A stretch of DNA of 63,384 nt from Bordetella parapertussis (GTDB lineage: Bacteria > Pseudomonadota > Gammaproteobacteria > Burkholderiales > JACQAP01), in the NCBI GenBank assembly GCA_945900965.1, contig CAMDKM010000018.1, positions 1-63,384 of the forward strand. Reading direction: 5' to 3'. Each line of letters begins with the position of its first letter. The first letter of the stretch is position 1. The translations under genes were made by a program, and so were the position numbers. The notes beneath the pieces were generated by a model. It saw only the letters and a list, made by a program, of their open reading frames with translations, had not been told where the DNA came from and did no database searches. Shown here piece by piece: positions 21,935 through 31,153 of the stretch.

Positions 21935-22092
21935 TCTCTCACCGCGGAGGACGCGGAGGAAATTCCAGGACAGGACGGAGCTTGAAGTCTCCATGCAGCA
22001 AAAAGCGGCGTGACACTCCGCCCACCAGAGCATATTCCGCCATGTCTTTTCTCGATTTTCCTCTGCGTCCTCCGCGTCCTCTGCGGTGAGAG
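21935..22092. repeat. Intergenic inverted-repeat element, ccgcggaggacgcgg type
   Basis: Left arm tctcaccgcggaggacgcgg; right arm cctctgcgtcctccgcgtcc followed by tctgcggtgagag. The arms are near-perfect reverse complements about 95 bases apart, between maeB and the hydratase-family gene. Confidence 0.8.
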
Positions 22093-22129
22093 CTTTCGAT
22101 TTTTTTAATAATAATCTGCCATTTCGACG

Positions 22130-23278
22130 ATGACCGAATCCAATCCCCAGCCCGTGTTGTTTGAAGAGCGGCGCGCCGATAACGGCGCCCGGATCGGTAT
22201 CGTTCGGCTCAATGCCGAAAAGTCGCTGAACGCGCTCACCCTGCAGATGATCGACCTGATGAGCGAACGTTTATCGGCGTGGGCGGTGGACCCGGGCGTT
22301 GCACTTGTGGCGATGGAAGCTGCGGGAGAGAAGGCATTTTGCGCCGGGGCGGACCTGCATCAATTGCATAAAACGATGCTGGCGCATCACGCTTCGCCGC
22401 GCAGCAAGGATCTTCTCGGCAACGAGTATGCGCTGGGGTTTTTCTCACGAGAGTACCGGCTCGATTACCTGATTCACACTTATCCAAAGCCGATCCTGTG
22501 CTGGGGTCACGGCATTGTGATGGGCGGCGGCCTGGGATTGATGTCGGGTGCCAGTCATCGGGTGGTGACCGAACATTCCCGTGTCGCAATGCCGGAAATT
22601 ACCATTGGCCTGTATCCCGACGTGGGCGGCAGTTGGTTGCTGCAACACGCACCCGGCCGCAGCGGATTATTTCTTGCCCTCACCGGCGCCCAGTTGAATT
22701 GCGCCGATGCGCTATTCGTGGGCTTTGCCGATTACCTGATTCCTCAGTCGAACAAAGGCCAGGTGTTTGACGCCTTGTTGCACAAGCCCTGGGCAGCCTC
22801 TCATGAGGAAAACAGTCGCCTGCTGACGAATACTCTGCGAGAAAGTTCTGCCAAACGGCCCGCACCGGGGCCTTTTCGAATTCATCTGGACCTCATCGAC
22901 GATTGGTGCGGCCGGGCAGAACTTTCCGAAATCGCGGCGGCAATCACCTCCGGCGGACACGAGGACGCATGGCTTGCGAGATCGGCGGCCACACTCGCTG
23001 CCGGGTCGCCCGGCAGCGCCGCCTTGTCGCATGAATTACTGCGCCGCCTGCGCCACAATTCCCTGGCAGAGGTATTTCGCGTCGAGTTGGTTGCCTCGCT
23101 CGCCTGCGCAACCAGACCCGATCTCGCCGAAGGCATCCGCGCCTTACTAATCGATAAAGACCGCAAGCCGCGCTGGAATCCCCCGACGCTGGCCGATGTC
23201 ACGCCGGATTGGCTGGAAGGATTTTTCACCAGCCCCTGGCCGGCGCATGAACATCCGTTGGCCGATCTCGGCGCCTGA
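22130..23278 (+). CDS. 3-hydroxyisobutyryl-CoA hydrolase-like enoyl-CoA hydratase family protein
   Basis: 382 residues of the crotonase superfamily. AGEKAFCAGADLHQLHK and GHGIVMGGGLGLMSGASHRV form the CoA oxyanion hole, and MPEITIGLYPDVGGSW carries the Glu and Asp used by 3-hydroxyisobutyryl-CoA hydrolases. The C-terminal extension of about 120 residues is also typical of that subgroup and not of plain enoyl-CoA hydratases. The role would be in valine breakdown. It stands alone between two repeat elements. Confidence 0.85.
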   Translation: MTESNPQPVLFEERRADNGARIGIVRLNAEKSLNALTLQMIDLMSERLSAWAVDPGVALVAMEAAGEKAFCAGADLHQLHKTMLAHHASPRSKDLLGNEYALGFFSREYRLDYLIHTYPKPILCWGHGIVMGGGLGLMSGASHRVVTEHSRVAMPEITIGLYPDVGGSWLLQHAPGRSGLFLALTGAQLNCADALFVGFADYLIPQSNKGQVFDALLHKPWAASHEENSRLLTNTLRESSAKRPAPGPFRIHLDLIDDWCGRAELSEIAAAITSGGHEDAWLARSAATLAAGSPGSAALSHELLRRLRHNSLAEVFRVELVASLACATRPDLAEGIRALLIDKDRKPRWNPPTLADVTPDWLEGFFTSPWPAHEHPLADLGA

Positions 23279-23308
23279 CGCGCTCATTCAGAAACGCCAC
23301 GACAAACG

Positions 23309-23507
23309 CTCTTAACACGAAGGACACGAAGGAAACACAAAGGTCACGAAGGTGATTGAAATGATCGAATTCTTGCAAGATACCAACGTCCAGGAAATCG
23401 TCTCTCGCATGTCGATAGCCAAATCGAAACGGCCATATACCGTCAATAATAACCGTGGATAATTGGCTGCTCGGATTACTTTCCTTCGTGTTCCTTCGTG
23501 TTGAGAG
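23309..23507. repeat. Intergenic inverted-repeat element, cacgaaggacacgaagg type
   Basis: Left arm ctcttaacacgaaggacacg and right arm ttcgtgttccttcgtgttga, about 130 bases apart. The right arm runs into the ribosome-binding region of the MOSC gene. Confidence 0.78.
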
Positions 23508-23518
23508 AGGTATCGACG

Positions 23519-24007
23519 TTGAATCCTGAAGGCGATCTCGCAAAATTGATGGCGAACTTTCCCCGGCCCGGGAAAGTGGAGTGGATCGGCATCAGGGCAA
23601 CGAGGCGCGCGCCGCTTGCCGCGGCAGATGAGGTCGAAGCCATTGCCGGATATGGATTGGCGGGCGATCACTATGCATCGAAGAATAACGGCAAGCGCCA
23701 GGTGACCTTGATCCAGCGTGAACATCTTGATGTTGTGGCCGGCATTCTTGGTAAAGTCGAAGTGCGTCCAGAATGGCTGCGCCGTAATCTGGTGGTATCG
23801 GGAATCAACCTATATGCATTGCGTGATCGCCGCTTTTGTATAGGGAACGTGCTGCTCGAAGGCGCAGGCACCTGCGAGCCCTGTTCAAGAATGGAAGAGG
23901 CCCTCGGTGTGGGAGGCTACAACGCGATGCGCGGCCATGGCGGTATCGTCTGCCGAATCCTGGAAGGGGGAAAGATTCGGGTCGGGGAAGCTGTCACCGT
24001 GGATTGA
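23519..24007 (+). CDS. MOSC-domain protein
   Basis: 162 residues from a TTG at 23519 behind GAGAGG; an in-frame GTG at 23498 lies inside the repeat arm and is less likely. The MOSC beta-barrel carries GLAGDHYA, VTLIQREHLDVVAG, RRNLVVSGINL and the cysteine segment GTCEPCSRME. MOSC proteins bind the molybdenum cofactor through that cysteine and move sulfur or reduce N-hydroxylated compounds. No molybdenum-enzyme gene is next to it. It is followed by the arsenosugar pair, a relation I cannot explain. Confidence 0.85.
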   Translation: MNPEGDLAKLMANFPRPGKVEWIGIRATRRAPLAAADEVEAIAGYGLAGDHYASKNNGKRQVTLIQREHLDVVAGILGKVEVRPEWLRRNLVVSGINLYALRDRRFCIGNVLLEGAGTCEPCSRMEEALGVGGYNAMRGHGGIVCRILEGGKIRVGEAVTVD

Positions 24008-24150
24008 GAGGTAATATCTCTCAAGAATGATGGTGAAAGGACGAGGTTTTTTCCATCTTGACCGTTGGGCGGCCTTTCCGGAGACGCATCCAGAACCGGT
24101 TTTTCGTCGTATCAGAATGCACGAATCACTTAACAAGAGAGGCAGACCGC

Positions 24151-24483
24151 ATGGACAGCTATTACCACTCGCGCGACCTGGGAAAATTTGCCGAGATGGG
24201 CAAGGGCAACAAGGAGTTGTGGGACAAGTTCATGAATTACTACGGCGCGGTATTCGCCGAAGGTGCGCTCACCGAACGGGAAAAAGCCCTGATCGCCCTT
24301 GGTGTTTCGCACGCGGTGCAATGTCCCTACTGTATCGACGCCTATACCCAGGCCTGCCTGGAAAAAGGCTCTAACATGGAACAGATGACCGAAGCGGTCC
24401 ATGTGGCCTGTGCGATACGAGGCGGGGCTTCCCTGGTTCATGGGGTGCAGATGCGCAACGTCGAGCGGAAGTTATCGATGTGA
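24151..24483 (+). CDS. Arsenosugar-associated peroxidase-like protein (AhpD/carboxymuconolactone decarboxylase fold)
   Basis: 110 residues from the ATG at 24151. The AhpD-type core is ALTEREKALIALGVSHA followed by CPYCIDAYTQACLEKG. The CxxC pair is present, but the His usually found four residues after the second Cys is Tyr. It is directly followed, 25 bases on, by an ArsS radical SAM gene; this peroxidase-like family is defined by that pairing. A thiol-redox role in arsenosugar formation is inferred from the family and not proven. Confidence 0.82.
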   Translation: MDSYYHSRDLGKFAEMGKGNKELWDKFMNYYGAVFAEGALTEREKALIALGVSHAVQCPYCIDAYTQACLEKGSNMEQMTEAVHVACAIRGGASLVHGVQMRNVERKLSM

Positions 24484-24508
24484 TGGGCCTCGGGAGCAGA
24501 GCAACAAT

Positions 24509-25549
24509 ATGGGCCTGACCCTGCTTTCAAAAAAGGATCCGCTGGCATCGAGTCGCGAACAATTACAAAAACTGGGCGCGACGGCATCCTGCCCGCCCTT
24601 CGAGGAGACACTTATCGCCGCGGGACTCGCCCCGCTATACGCCACCGGCATGGCGGTGATGCAGGTCAACGTCGGCAAGTTTTGCAATCAGGCCTGCCAT
24701 CATTGCCACGTGGATGCGGGGCCGGACCGCGTGGAGCAAATGACGCGCGAAACGGCGGAACTCTGTGTTCGCGCCCTGTCGAAGACCGATATCCCCACGC
24801 TGGATATTACCGGGGGAGCGCCGGAACTCAACGCCAACTTTCGCTGGCTGGTGGAGCAGGCCCGTGCGCTGGGGCGGCATGTCATGGATCGTTGCAACCT
24901 GACGGTACTGTTGCTGAAACCGCAGGCAGACCTGGCGGAATTTCTGGCGCGTCATCGCGTGGAGGTGGTGGCTTCGCTGCCGTATTTTCAGGCTTCGCAG
25001 ACCGACGCGCAGCGCGGGGAAGGGGTATTCGACAAATCCATCCTCGGGCTGCAGATGCTCAATCGCCTGGGATATGGCCGGGAGGACAGCGGGCTGATGC
25101 TGAATCTGGTGCACAACCCGGTCGGTGCGTTCCTGCCGGCCAAACAGCATGCCGCCGAGGCGCAATTCCGCCGCGAGCTGATGCTCAGACACGGCATCGT
25201 ATTCAACAATCTCTACACCATTACCAATATGCCGATCAGCCGTTTCCTGCAATTCCTGATCAAAAGCGGCAATTACGAGGGATACATGGAACGGCTGGCC
25301 AATGCCTTTAATCCGGTGGCGGCGGCGGCCGTGATGTGCCGCACCATGATTTCGATCGGCTGGGAGGGCTCGCTATACGACTGCGACTTCAATCAGATGC
25401 TGGACATGCCGGTAGGCTACGGTGCGCCGGCTCATATTCGAGATTTCGATCCGCGCAAACTTGCGGGGCGGCGCATTTCAACGGCCAATCATTGTTACGG
25501 TTGTACCGCGGGTGCAGGCTCTTCGTGCGGCGGGGCGGTGAGCATTTAG
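24509..25549 (+). CDS. arsS: Arsenosugar biosynthesis radical SAM protein ArsS
   Basis: 346 residues from the ATG at 24509, behind GGGAGCAGAG. The radical SAM cluster motif C-x3-C-x2-C is in GKFCNQACHHCHVDAG near residue 60. TLDITGGAPELN binds SAM. The C-terminal Cys-rich tail CYGCTAGAGSSCGG fits the radical SAM/Cys-rich family. ArsS transfers the deoxyadenosyl group of SAM to dimethylarsinous acid. The usual partner methyltransferase ArsM is not in the window. Confidence 0.9.
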   Translation: MGLTLLSKKDPLASSREQLQKLGATASCPPFEETLIAAGLAPLYATGMAVMQVNVGKFCNQACHHCHVDAGPDRVEQMTRETAELCVRALSKTDIPTLDITGGAPELNANFRWLVEQARALGRHVMDRCNLTVLLLKPQADLAEFLARHRVEVVASLPYFQASQTDAQRGEGVFDKSILGLQMLNRLGYGREDSGLMLNLVHNPVGAFLPAKQHAAEAQFRRELMLRHGIVFNNLYTITNMPISRFLQFLIKSGNYEGYMERLANAFNPVAAAAVMCRTMISIGWEGSLYDCDFNQMLDMPVGYGAPAHIRDFDPRKLAGRRISTANHCYGCTAGAGSSCGGAVSI

Positions 25550-25845
25550 TTCCTCGGGCTGATGGATTCCAAGGGCACGCTTTCCCAATCCATCTCGTTC
25601 GTCATGGGTCTGATCCCGGCAATGACGCGGGCCCGGGCCAGCGCCGCGACCGCAGGTTGTTCTTTTTGCACCCAGCAAAATCGCCTTGCCTCCAGGATGA
25701 CACTGGCGATATTGGTCTTTTGCGATTCGGTCAGTTTGACGTCCCTGAGATCGTCGGCGAGCATGCGCAGTTGCTCCTGGCAGCCGGCCCATACGGAGGG
25801 CGCGGCGAACAAATAAAGCAATGCGAGGGTAAGCGCGCCTTTCAT
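25546..25845 (-). CDS. Small secreted protein of unknown function
   Basis: 99 residues from the ATG at 25845. A clear signal peptide (MKGALTLALLYLFAAPSVWA) is followed by a mature chain of about 79 residues with two cysteines, rich in Ala, Arg, Leu and Glu and probably helical. The stop overlaps that of arsS by four bases, convergently. Not recognised. It is followed upstream by another small exported protein on the same strand. Confidence 0.65.
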   Translation of the reverse strand: MKGALTLALLYLFAAPSVWAGCQEQLRMLADDLRDVKLTESQKTNIASVILEARRFCWVQKEQPAVAALARARVIAGIRPMTNEMDWESVPLESISPRN

Positions 25846-25898
25846 GGCATCGACAGAGCGGGCGGAGGAGGCGGACCTGCCTCCTCCGTATGGCGATA

Positions 25899-26144
25899 TT
25901 ACTGGATGCCAAGCACCTTCATTGCCTTGCCCAGACTCTCCACGGATTCCTGATGTTTCCCGGACTTGTGCATAGCCTCGCCTTCGGCACGCCATTTCTT
26001 GACATCCGCCATTTGGGCGGCGGAAAGGCTGGGGTTCTTGGCGAGCGCCTCGTCGATTTTTTTCATGTCCATCGGACAATGTGCGGCAAATGCGCCGCCT
26101 GCGATGGATAATGCAATGGCTGCAATCAGATGACGAATTTTCAT
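25899..26144 (-). CDS. Small secreted helical protein of unknown function
   Basis: 81 residues from the ATG at 26144, behind GAGGAGATATCA. The signal peptide MKIRHLIAAIALSIAGGAFA precedes AHCPMDMKKIDEALAKNPSL and a helical tail with KKWRAEGEAMHKSGKHQESV. The only cysteine is near the mature N-terminus, beside a His (HCPMDM), a possible metal-binding spot. The repeat-like spacing of Lys and Glu suggests a helical hairpin. Not recognised beyond that. Confidence 0.75.
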   Translation of the reverse strand: MKIRHLIAAIALSIAGGAFAAHCPMDMKKIDEALAKNPSLSAAQMADVKKWRAEGEAMHKSGKHQESVESLGKAMKVLGIQ

Positions 26145-26282
26145 TGATATCTCCTCGAAAGTTGGTGTTCGCACGCGCCCTGGCCGAAGACCTGGTGTCA
26201 ATGGCCGGGCTGGCAACGGAATTGTATACCTTGCGGGGTTTAGAATAGGCGCATTAAAACACTGTCCATCGGCCGGGTGAAC

Positions 26283-26906
26283 GTGCCGTACCCTCCCTAT
26301 ACTCGAGACTGGCTTGCGGATCGGCTGAATCGTCAGTCCGCACTGCCCGAAGATATTGAAATTCCGCGCTTTCGCCATCCAGCGGAACGGGCTCCTGTCC
26401 CGGCAGCGGTGCTGCTGCCGGTCGTTAATCATGCTGGTGGACCAACACTCATGTTTACCCAGCGAACGGCACATTTGCACGATCATGCCGGCCAGATCAG
26501 CTTTCCCGGTGGCCGGGCGGATGAAGGCGATCTGGATCGCATTGCCACCGCGCTACGGGAAACCGAGGAGGAAATCGGCTTGCATCGAACTCGAATCCAA
26601 GTCCTTGGCCGCCTGCCGGACTACGACATCATGACTGGTTTCCGGGTGACCCCGATCGTGGGCTGGGTGGAGCCGCCCTTCGAATTGAAACCCGATCCCT
26701 TTGAAGTGGCCGAGGTGTTCGAGGTGCCGCTGGAATTTTTTCTCGACCCGAACAATCATCGTCGTCATCAGGACGAGGTCAAGGGCCGCTTGCGTCGCTA
26801 TTATTCGATGCCCTTCGGAGAGCGCTATATCTGGGGTGCCACGGCCGGCATGTTGTATTCGTTTTATCAGATTCTGACGGACGAGGCCCAAGGGACTGAG
26901 CGATGA
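26283..26906 (+). CDS. NUDIX hydrolase, CoA pyrophosphatase-like
   Basis: 207 residues from the GTG at 26283; another GTG at 26277 is possible. The NUDIX box is complete: GGRADEGDLDRIATALRE followed by TEEEIGL (G-x5-E-x7-RE-x2-EE-x-G). LLPVVNHAGGPTLMFTQR before it and SFPGGR fit the NudL/YeaB CoA pyrophosphatase group, which cuts coenzyme A derivatives. The stop overlaps the start of ybaK by four bases, so the two are coupled. Confidence 0.88.
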   Translation: MPYPPYTRDWLADRLNRQSALPEDIEIPRFRHPAERAPVPAAVLLPVVNHAGGPTLMFTQRTAHLHDHAGQISFPGGRADEGDLDRIATALRETEEEIGLHRTRIQVLGRLPDYDIMTGFRVTPIVGWVEPPFELKPDPFEVAEVFEVPLEFFLDPNNHRRHQDEVKGRLRRYYSMPFGERYIWGATAGMLYSFYQILTDEAQGTER

Positions 26907-27409
26907 CGGATATCAAGGCGCCTGTAACGACGGCGGTGCGTGAATTACGTGCGCACAAGATCGATTTCACCGACCATCTCTACGAATACGAGGAAAAAGG
27001 CGGCACCGCGGTGTCGGCCCGGGAACTCGGGGTGGAGGAGCATGCGGTCGTTAAGACATTGATCATGGAAGACGCAGATCGCAATCCCCTGGTGGTGCTG
27101 ATGCACGGGAACCTGAAGGTCTCCACCAAGGAACTGGCCCGCGTCATTGGCGTAAAAACCATCCAGCCTTGTAATCCCGAGACGGCGAACCGGCATACCG
27201 GTTATGTCGTCGGCGGTACCTCGCCCTTCGGCACCCGCAAAAAAATGCCGGTCTATATGGAAGAATCGATCGTCGATTTGCCCAGAATTTACATCAACGG
27301 CGGAAAGCGTGGCTATCTGGTCGGCATGGCGCCAAGTGATGTCGTTCGCGTCGTTGCGCCCATCATGGTAAAGGTAGGTATCGCTGAGGGGCTGGGGACT
27401 AGGGGCTAG
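26903..27409 (+). CDS. ybaK: Cys-tRNA(Pro)/Cys-tRNA(Cys) deacylase
   Basis: 168 residues, with an ATGA overlap with the NUDIX gene. YbaK removes cysteine wrongly charged on tRNA(Pro). GGTAVSARELGVEEHAVVKT and the catalytic-pocket segment VGGTSPFGTRKKMPVYMEES are family hallmarks, including the conserved Lys and the GTSPFGxRK loop. The gene ends in a ctagggactagg satellite run. Confidence 0.93.
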   Translation: MTDIKAPVTTAVRELRAHKIDFTDHLYEYEEKGGTAVSARELGVEEHAVVKTLIMEDADRNPLVVLMHGNLKVSTKELARVIGVKTIQPCNPETANRHTGYVVGGTSPFGTRKKMPVYMEESIVDLPRIYINGGKRGYLVGMAPSDVVRVVAPIMVKVGIAEGLGTRG

Positions 27410-27468
27410 GCACCAGGTTCGACGCCTTTACCCTTCACTCATTCACCCTTCACGCCTTCACGCCCTTA
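27387..27468. repeat. Satellite-like runs, ggggctaggcac and cccttcactcatt types
   Basis: The end of ybaK and the gap after it consist of ggggactaggggctaggcac followed by cccttcactcattcaccctt. Both unit types recur at 18431, 35656 and 48535. Confidence 0.6.
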
Positions 27469-27472
27469 GTAG

Positions 27473-27802
27473 ATGGAAATTGCCGCCCTGTTCTGCGTTG
27501 TAGCCCTGGCCTGGTTCTGGACCGACAGCATGCGTGCCCGCGAAGTGGCGCTGGATGCCGGCCGGCGGGCGTGCGCGGCGGAAAACGTGCAGTTTCTCGA
27601 TTGGACGGTTGCCCTCCAGAAAATGGGTCTGCGCCGGGACAACGAAGGCCAATTGTGTATCCGGCGTACCTATGAGTTCGAGTTCAGCGACACCGGCAAC
27701 AATCGGCTTCATGGGAAGGTTACCTTGCTTGGCCGGCAATTGCTTACGCTGGATTTGCCGGTCATTCGTTCCGCTCCCTCATCGGTTATCAACCTCCATT
27801 AG
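27473..27802 (+). CDS. DUF3301 family small membrane-anchored protein
   Basis: 109 residues. An N-terminal hydrophobic segment (IAALFCVVALAWFW) is followed by DSMRAREVALDAGRRAC, the conserved core of DUF3301, then RRTYEFEFSDTG and a C-terminal hydrophobic strand. It is probably a single-pass inner-membrane protein of unknown function, found mainly in beta- and gammaproteobacteria. Confidence 0.8.
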   Translation: MEIAALFCVVALAWFWTDSMRAREVALDAGRRACAAENVQFLDWTVALQKMGLRRDNEGQLCIRRTYEFEFSDTGNNRLHGKVTLLGRQLLTLDLPVIRSAPSSVINLH

Positions 27803-27939
27803 GGAACGGCGTACCTAAAGGCTTTCACGCCTAATGCCGTAATAACTATGGGCTGCACGCGGTATTGGTTCATGCTGAGGTGGCCCCCGCAATTGCCATG
27901 TGGCATCATGGCTTTAGCGCATCAAGACGGGGAGATGAA

Positions 27940-28212
27940 ATGAGCGACGAACAGGACGCACAGGAGATTGCCATGCTGCGTGCGGAGGTGGAAATATTGA
28001 TGAACGAACGACAAGCCTTACTGCGTGCCACGGGCGCGGCAGCGGTGTTCGTGGCCAATCTGGATAGCGAAACTCTGCCGGAGGATACCTACGCGGTGGC
28101 TGACCTTCTTGCCCATGCCTTGAACGATCTGCCCGAAGACACCTTGCGAGACGCCCTCGAAGCGGCGCGGCCCGCCTCCGAGGAAAAACCGCTAGCCCAA
28201 GAGGCGAGCTGA
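27940..28212 (+). CDS. Small acidic protein of unknown function
   Basis: 90 residues from the ATG at 27940 behind GGGGAGA. The chain is mostly helical (ALLRATGAAAVFVANLDS) and very acidic, with DLPEDTLRDALEAARP near the end. There is no signal peptide and no known motif. The good ribosome-binding site and plausible codon use argue that it is real. It precedes the patatin gene by about 40 bases and may share its transcript. Confidence 0.65.
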   Translation: MSDEQDAQEIAMLRAEVEILMNERQALLRATGAAAVFVANLDSETLPEDTYAVADLLAHALNDLPEDTLRDALEAARPASEEKPLAQEAS

Positions 28213-28249
28213 GGGGCGTTCGCCTTACCAATACCGGTGCCAGGAATGC

Positions 28250-29425
28250 ATGTTCATGACCGAACCGGTTAGCCGCCCCAAGGTGGGGCTCATCCTGACC
28301 GGAGGCGGCGCCCGCGCAGCCTATCAGGTCGGGGTATTGCAGGCGATCGCCGAGATGTTACCGAGTGGCAGTCCCAATCCCTTTCCCATTATCTGCGGAA
28401 CTTCCGCCGGAGCGATCAACGCCGCCGCAATGGCGGCCGGCGCGTATGATTTTCACCGTGCGGTGAGTCGGTTGATGCTGGTGTGGAAGAATTTCCGCGT
28501 CTATCAAGTCTACCGCTCGGATTTTATCGGGGTGTTCGGGCAAGCGGCAAAATGGCTGCTATCGCTGACTCTCGGCGGTTTAGGGAAAAATTCCCCCGTC
28601 TCTCTATTGGACAGTTCTCCGCTTGCCGATCTGCTCGGCAAGTATCTGGAATTCGATGGCATCGGGAAAAGTATCGATTCCGGGGCGCTACATGCCGTTT
28701 CCGTGACGGCCTCGGGGTACACATCGGGTCAGTCGGTGAGTTTTTTCCAGGGCGTGACGGGTGCCGAAAGTTGGCGCCGTGCGCGGCGCATTGGCGTGGC
28801 GTCGCCCATCACATTGGACCATTTGATGGCCTCCAGCGCGTTGCCCTTTATTTTTCCCGCAGTGCGCATTCATCGGGAATATTTCGGTGATGGTTCGATG
28901 CGCCAGGTGGCGCCAATCAGCCCGGCTTTACATCTGGGGGCCGAACGGGTGCTGGTGATTGGCACAAGCCGCGGACTGAACGCGGAAGCTCGGGAGCGCG
29001 AAAAGACCACCACCTATCCGTCGCTGGCGCAAATCGCGGGCCATGCGCTGAACAGTATTTTTCTTGACGGCCTTGAATTGGACATCGAGCGCATGCAACG
29101 CATCAACAATACCGTGCGCCTCATCACTCCCGAGCAGAGGGTGCGGCACCGTCTTAGCTTGCGAGAGGTGGAGGTTCTGGTGTTGTCCCCGAGCGAGGAA
29201 ATCGATCTGATAGCAGAGAAATTCGTTGCCGAGCTTCCGGCGGCTGTGCGCTTCCTGCTGCGTAGCATAGGTGCTACCCGGCGCGGAGGTTCCACCCTGG
29301 TCAGTTACCTGTTGTTCGAACGCTCGTATTGCCGTGCTTTGATGGACATGGGATATCGGGACACTCTTGCCAAGCGCGACGAAGTCCTGAGCTTTCTGGG
29401 AACAGCATTGCCGGTTGTGGCGTAG
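28250..29425 (+). CDS. Patatin-like phospholipase
   Basis: 391 residues. The patatin catalytic elements are all present: the oxyanion loop TGGGARAAYQVGVLQAI (residues about 16-32), the nucleophile elbow CGTSAGAINAAAMAAG and the Asp of FGDGSMRQVAP, which complete the Ser-Asp dyad. The C-terminal 150 residues are helical. It is a cytoplasmic or peripheral lipid hydrolase; the substrate is unknown. An AGGA site lies just ahead of the ATG. Confidence 0.9.
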   Translation: MFMTEPVSRPKVGLILTGGGARAAYQVGVLQAIAEMLPSGSPNPFPIICGTSAGAINAAAMAAGAYDFHRAVSRLMLVWKNFRVYQVYRSDFIGVFGQAAKWLLSLTLGGLGKNSPVSLLDSSPLADLLGKYLEFDGIGKSIDSGALHAVSVTASGYTSGQSVSFFQGVTGAESWRRARRIGVASPITLDHLMASSALPFIFPAVRIHREYFGDGSMRQVAPISPALHLGAERVLVIGTSRGLNAEAREREKTTTYPSLAQIAGHALNSIFLDGLELDIERMQRINNTVRLITPEQRVRHRLSLREVEVLVLSPSEEIDLIAEKFVAELPAAVRFLLRSIGATRRGGSTLVSYLLFERSYCRALMDMGYRDTLAKRDEVLSFLGTALPVVA

Positions 29426-29542
29426 CGCCCGACGCTCCGGTGCGTCCGTACGCAGGATAGAGCGGCTTAATTCCTGTAATTCCCGGCATTGCAGGTCGGT
29501 TGGGGGGCGTAACCTGCCCCTGTCGAATTTCTGCCCCGTTCC

Positions 29543-31144
29543 ATGGCCGACGCCAAAAGCAGCACGCCCTCCCTCGTAGCGCGCGAAACCCTTATTCGGC
29601 TCGCGCAACAACGCCTGCCGCCCACACCCGAGCATTACGCCAGGTTTTACAGCCAAATTTCCGGCAGCGACGAGTCCGGATTCCTGCAAGCGCCCAAGTT
29701 ACTTGCCGACATGGCGGCGGCCTTTGACAAAGGCGATGGCCCCGTTTCCATGGCGGCCGGGCAACTTTCCCGGATGCTTGCCGCCGCGAAATGGGAGCAA
29801 GCCGCAACCGCACTCAATGAATTGGTGCGTACGCTCGGAGACAGCCCCGACGCGGACTGGGGGAGGTTGATTCGGGATTTGCTGGCCGCATTGGAAACCC
29901 GGCATGCCGGTATTACCATGGCACGCAAACGCTCGGCAGTCGCACACGTCACACGTATTTTCAAACGCGACCCTGGCAAACTCCACGAAAAACTGAGGGC
30001 CCTGACCGAGTCCTGGGCCGAACCGGTCAGCGCCAGCCAGCCCACGATTTCCGCAGCGGAAAGTGAATCCACCGACCGGGAAGAATCTCGCGCCACCGCA
30101 TTGCCCGTGACTGCGGCATCGCCGGATTACCGCCCGGATGATGACTTGTCCCGCGAACTCGCGAACCTGATCTCGTTGTTGATCGACAACGTGGGCGAAT
30201 TGGTGGCCGATGACCACTGGCTGGCGGGCCAGGTCGCGCGTGTTCGCGGGCTGATGTCCGGTCCGATCAACCCGCTCACGGTTCGGGCTGCGCACCGTGC
30301 AATGCGCGAGCTCATCTACCGTCAGGGCTTGCTCAACCACTCCCTGTCGGAGACGCGTGCGGCGCTGAAGGAGATGATCACGCTCTTTATCTCGCGTCTG
30401 GGGCGGATGGTGGACACAACTTCGGATTTCAGCGAGGAGATGGAAGAACTGACCCGGGAGATCGAGTCGACCAACGATTTTTCGCAACTCGGGCGGCTGG
30501 TGAACCAAGTTGCTCAAAAGAGCCGCGGCATCCAGGCGGAGATTATCCGCACCCGCGACGAACTGATTGCCGAACAGGCCCGCGCGATGGAAAACCTGGC
30601 CAAGGTTCGGATGCTGGAAGATGAACTCGACGCCCTGAGCCAGCGCGTCAACGAAGACGCGCTGACCGCGGCCCTTAATCGTCGGGGTCTGGATCAGGCG
30701 TTCGATATCGAATGCGCTCGAGCGGTACGGGAGCGCAGGCCGATGACGCTGGCGTTGCTGGATGTGGACAATTTCAAGGCGCTCAATGACCGTCTGGGCC
30801 ACAACGTGGGCGACGAGGCATTGAAACATCTGGTCGGTGCAGTAAAAGAAGCGGTGCGCCCCACTGATGTGCTGGCGCGTTTCGGCGGCGAAGAATTTGT
30901 CATTCTCCTGCCCAATGCGGATCTCGAAGCGGCGGCAGCGGTAATGAAGCGCGTGCAGCGCGCGCTTACCCGGCGGTTTTTCCTGCACAACAACGAGAAA
31001 GTCCTGATTACTTTCAGTGCAGGAATCGCGTTATGGAAAGAAGGCGAATCCCAGGCGCAGATCACCGCGCGGGCCGATGCGGCGCTTTATCGCGCGAAGA
31101 AAGCCGGCAAGAACCGGGTGCTCATCGCGGAAGTGGCGTCTTGA
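29543..31144 (+). CDS. Diguanylate cyclase with helical N-terminal region
   Basis: 533 residues. The GGDEF domain (about 365-533) has the active site FGGEEFVILL and, five residues before it, the inhibitory RxxD site (RPTD). DALTAALNRRGLDQAF marks the domain start. It should make cyclic di-GMP and be feedback-inhibited. The first 360 residues hold no known sensor; they are helical, with a coiled coil about 290-360 directly before the GGDEF domain. No membrane segment is seen, so it is cytoplasmic. Confidence 0.9.
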   Translation: MADAKSSTPSLVARETLIRLAQQRLPPTPEHYARFYSQISGSDESGFLQAPKLLADMAAAFDKGDGPVSMAAGQLSRMLAAAKWEQAATALNELVRTLGDSPDADWGRLIRDLLAALETRHAGITMARKRSAVAHVTRIFKRDPGKLHEKLRALTESWAEPVSASQPTISAAESESTDREESRATALPVTAASPDYRPDDDLSRELANLISLLIDNVGELVADDHWLAGQVARVRGLMSGPINPLTVRAAHRAMRELIYRQGLLNHSLSETRAALKEMITLFISRLGRMVDTTSDFSEEMEELTREIESTNDFSQLGRLVNQVAQKSRGIQAEIIRTRDELIAEQARAMENLAKVRMLEDELDALSQRVNEDALTAALNRRGLDQAFDIECARAVRERRPMTLALLDVDNFKALNDRLGHNVGDEALKHLVGAVKEAVRPTDVLARFGGEEFVILLPNADLEAAAAVMKRVQRALTRRFFLHNNEKVLITFSAGIALWKEGESQAQITARADAALYRAKKAGKNRVLIAEVAS

Positions 31145-31153
31145 TCCGCGGAT

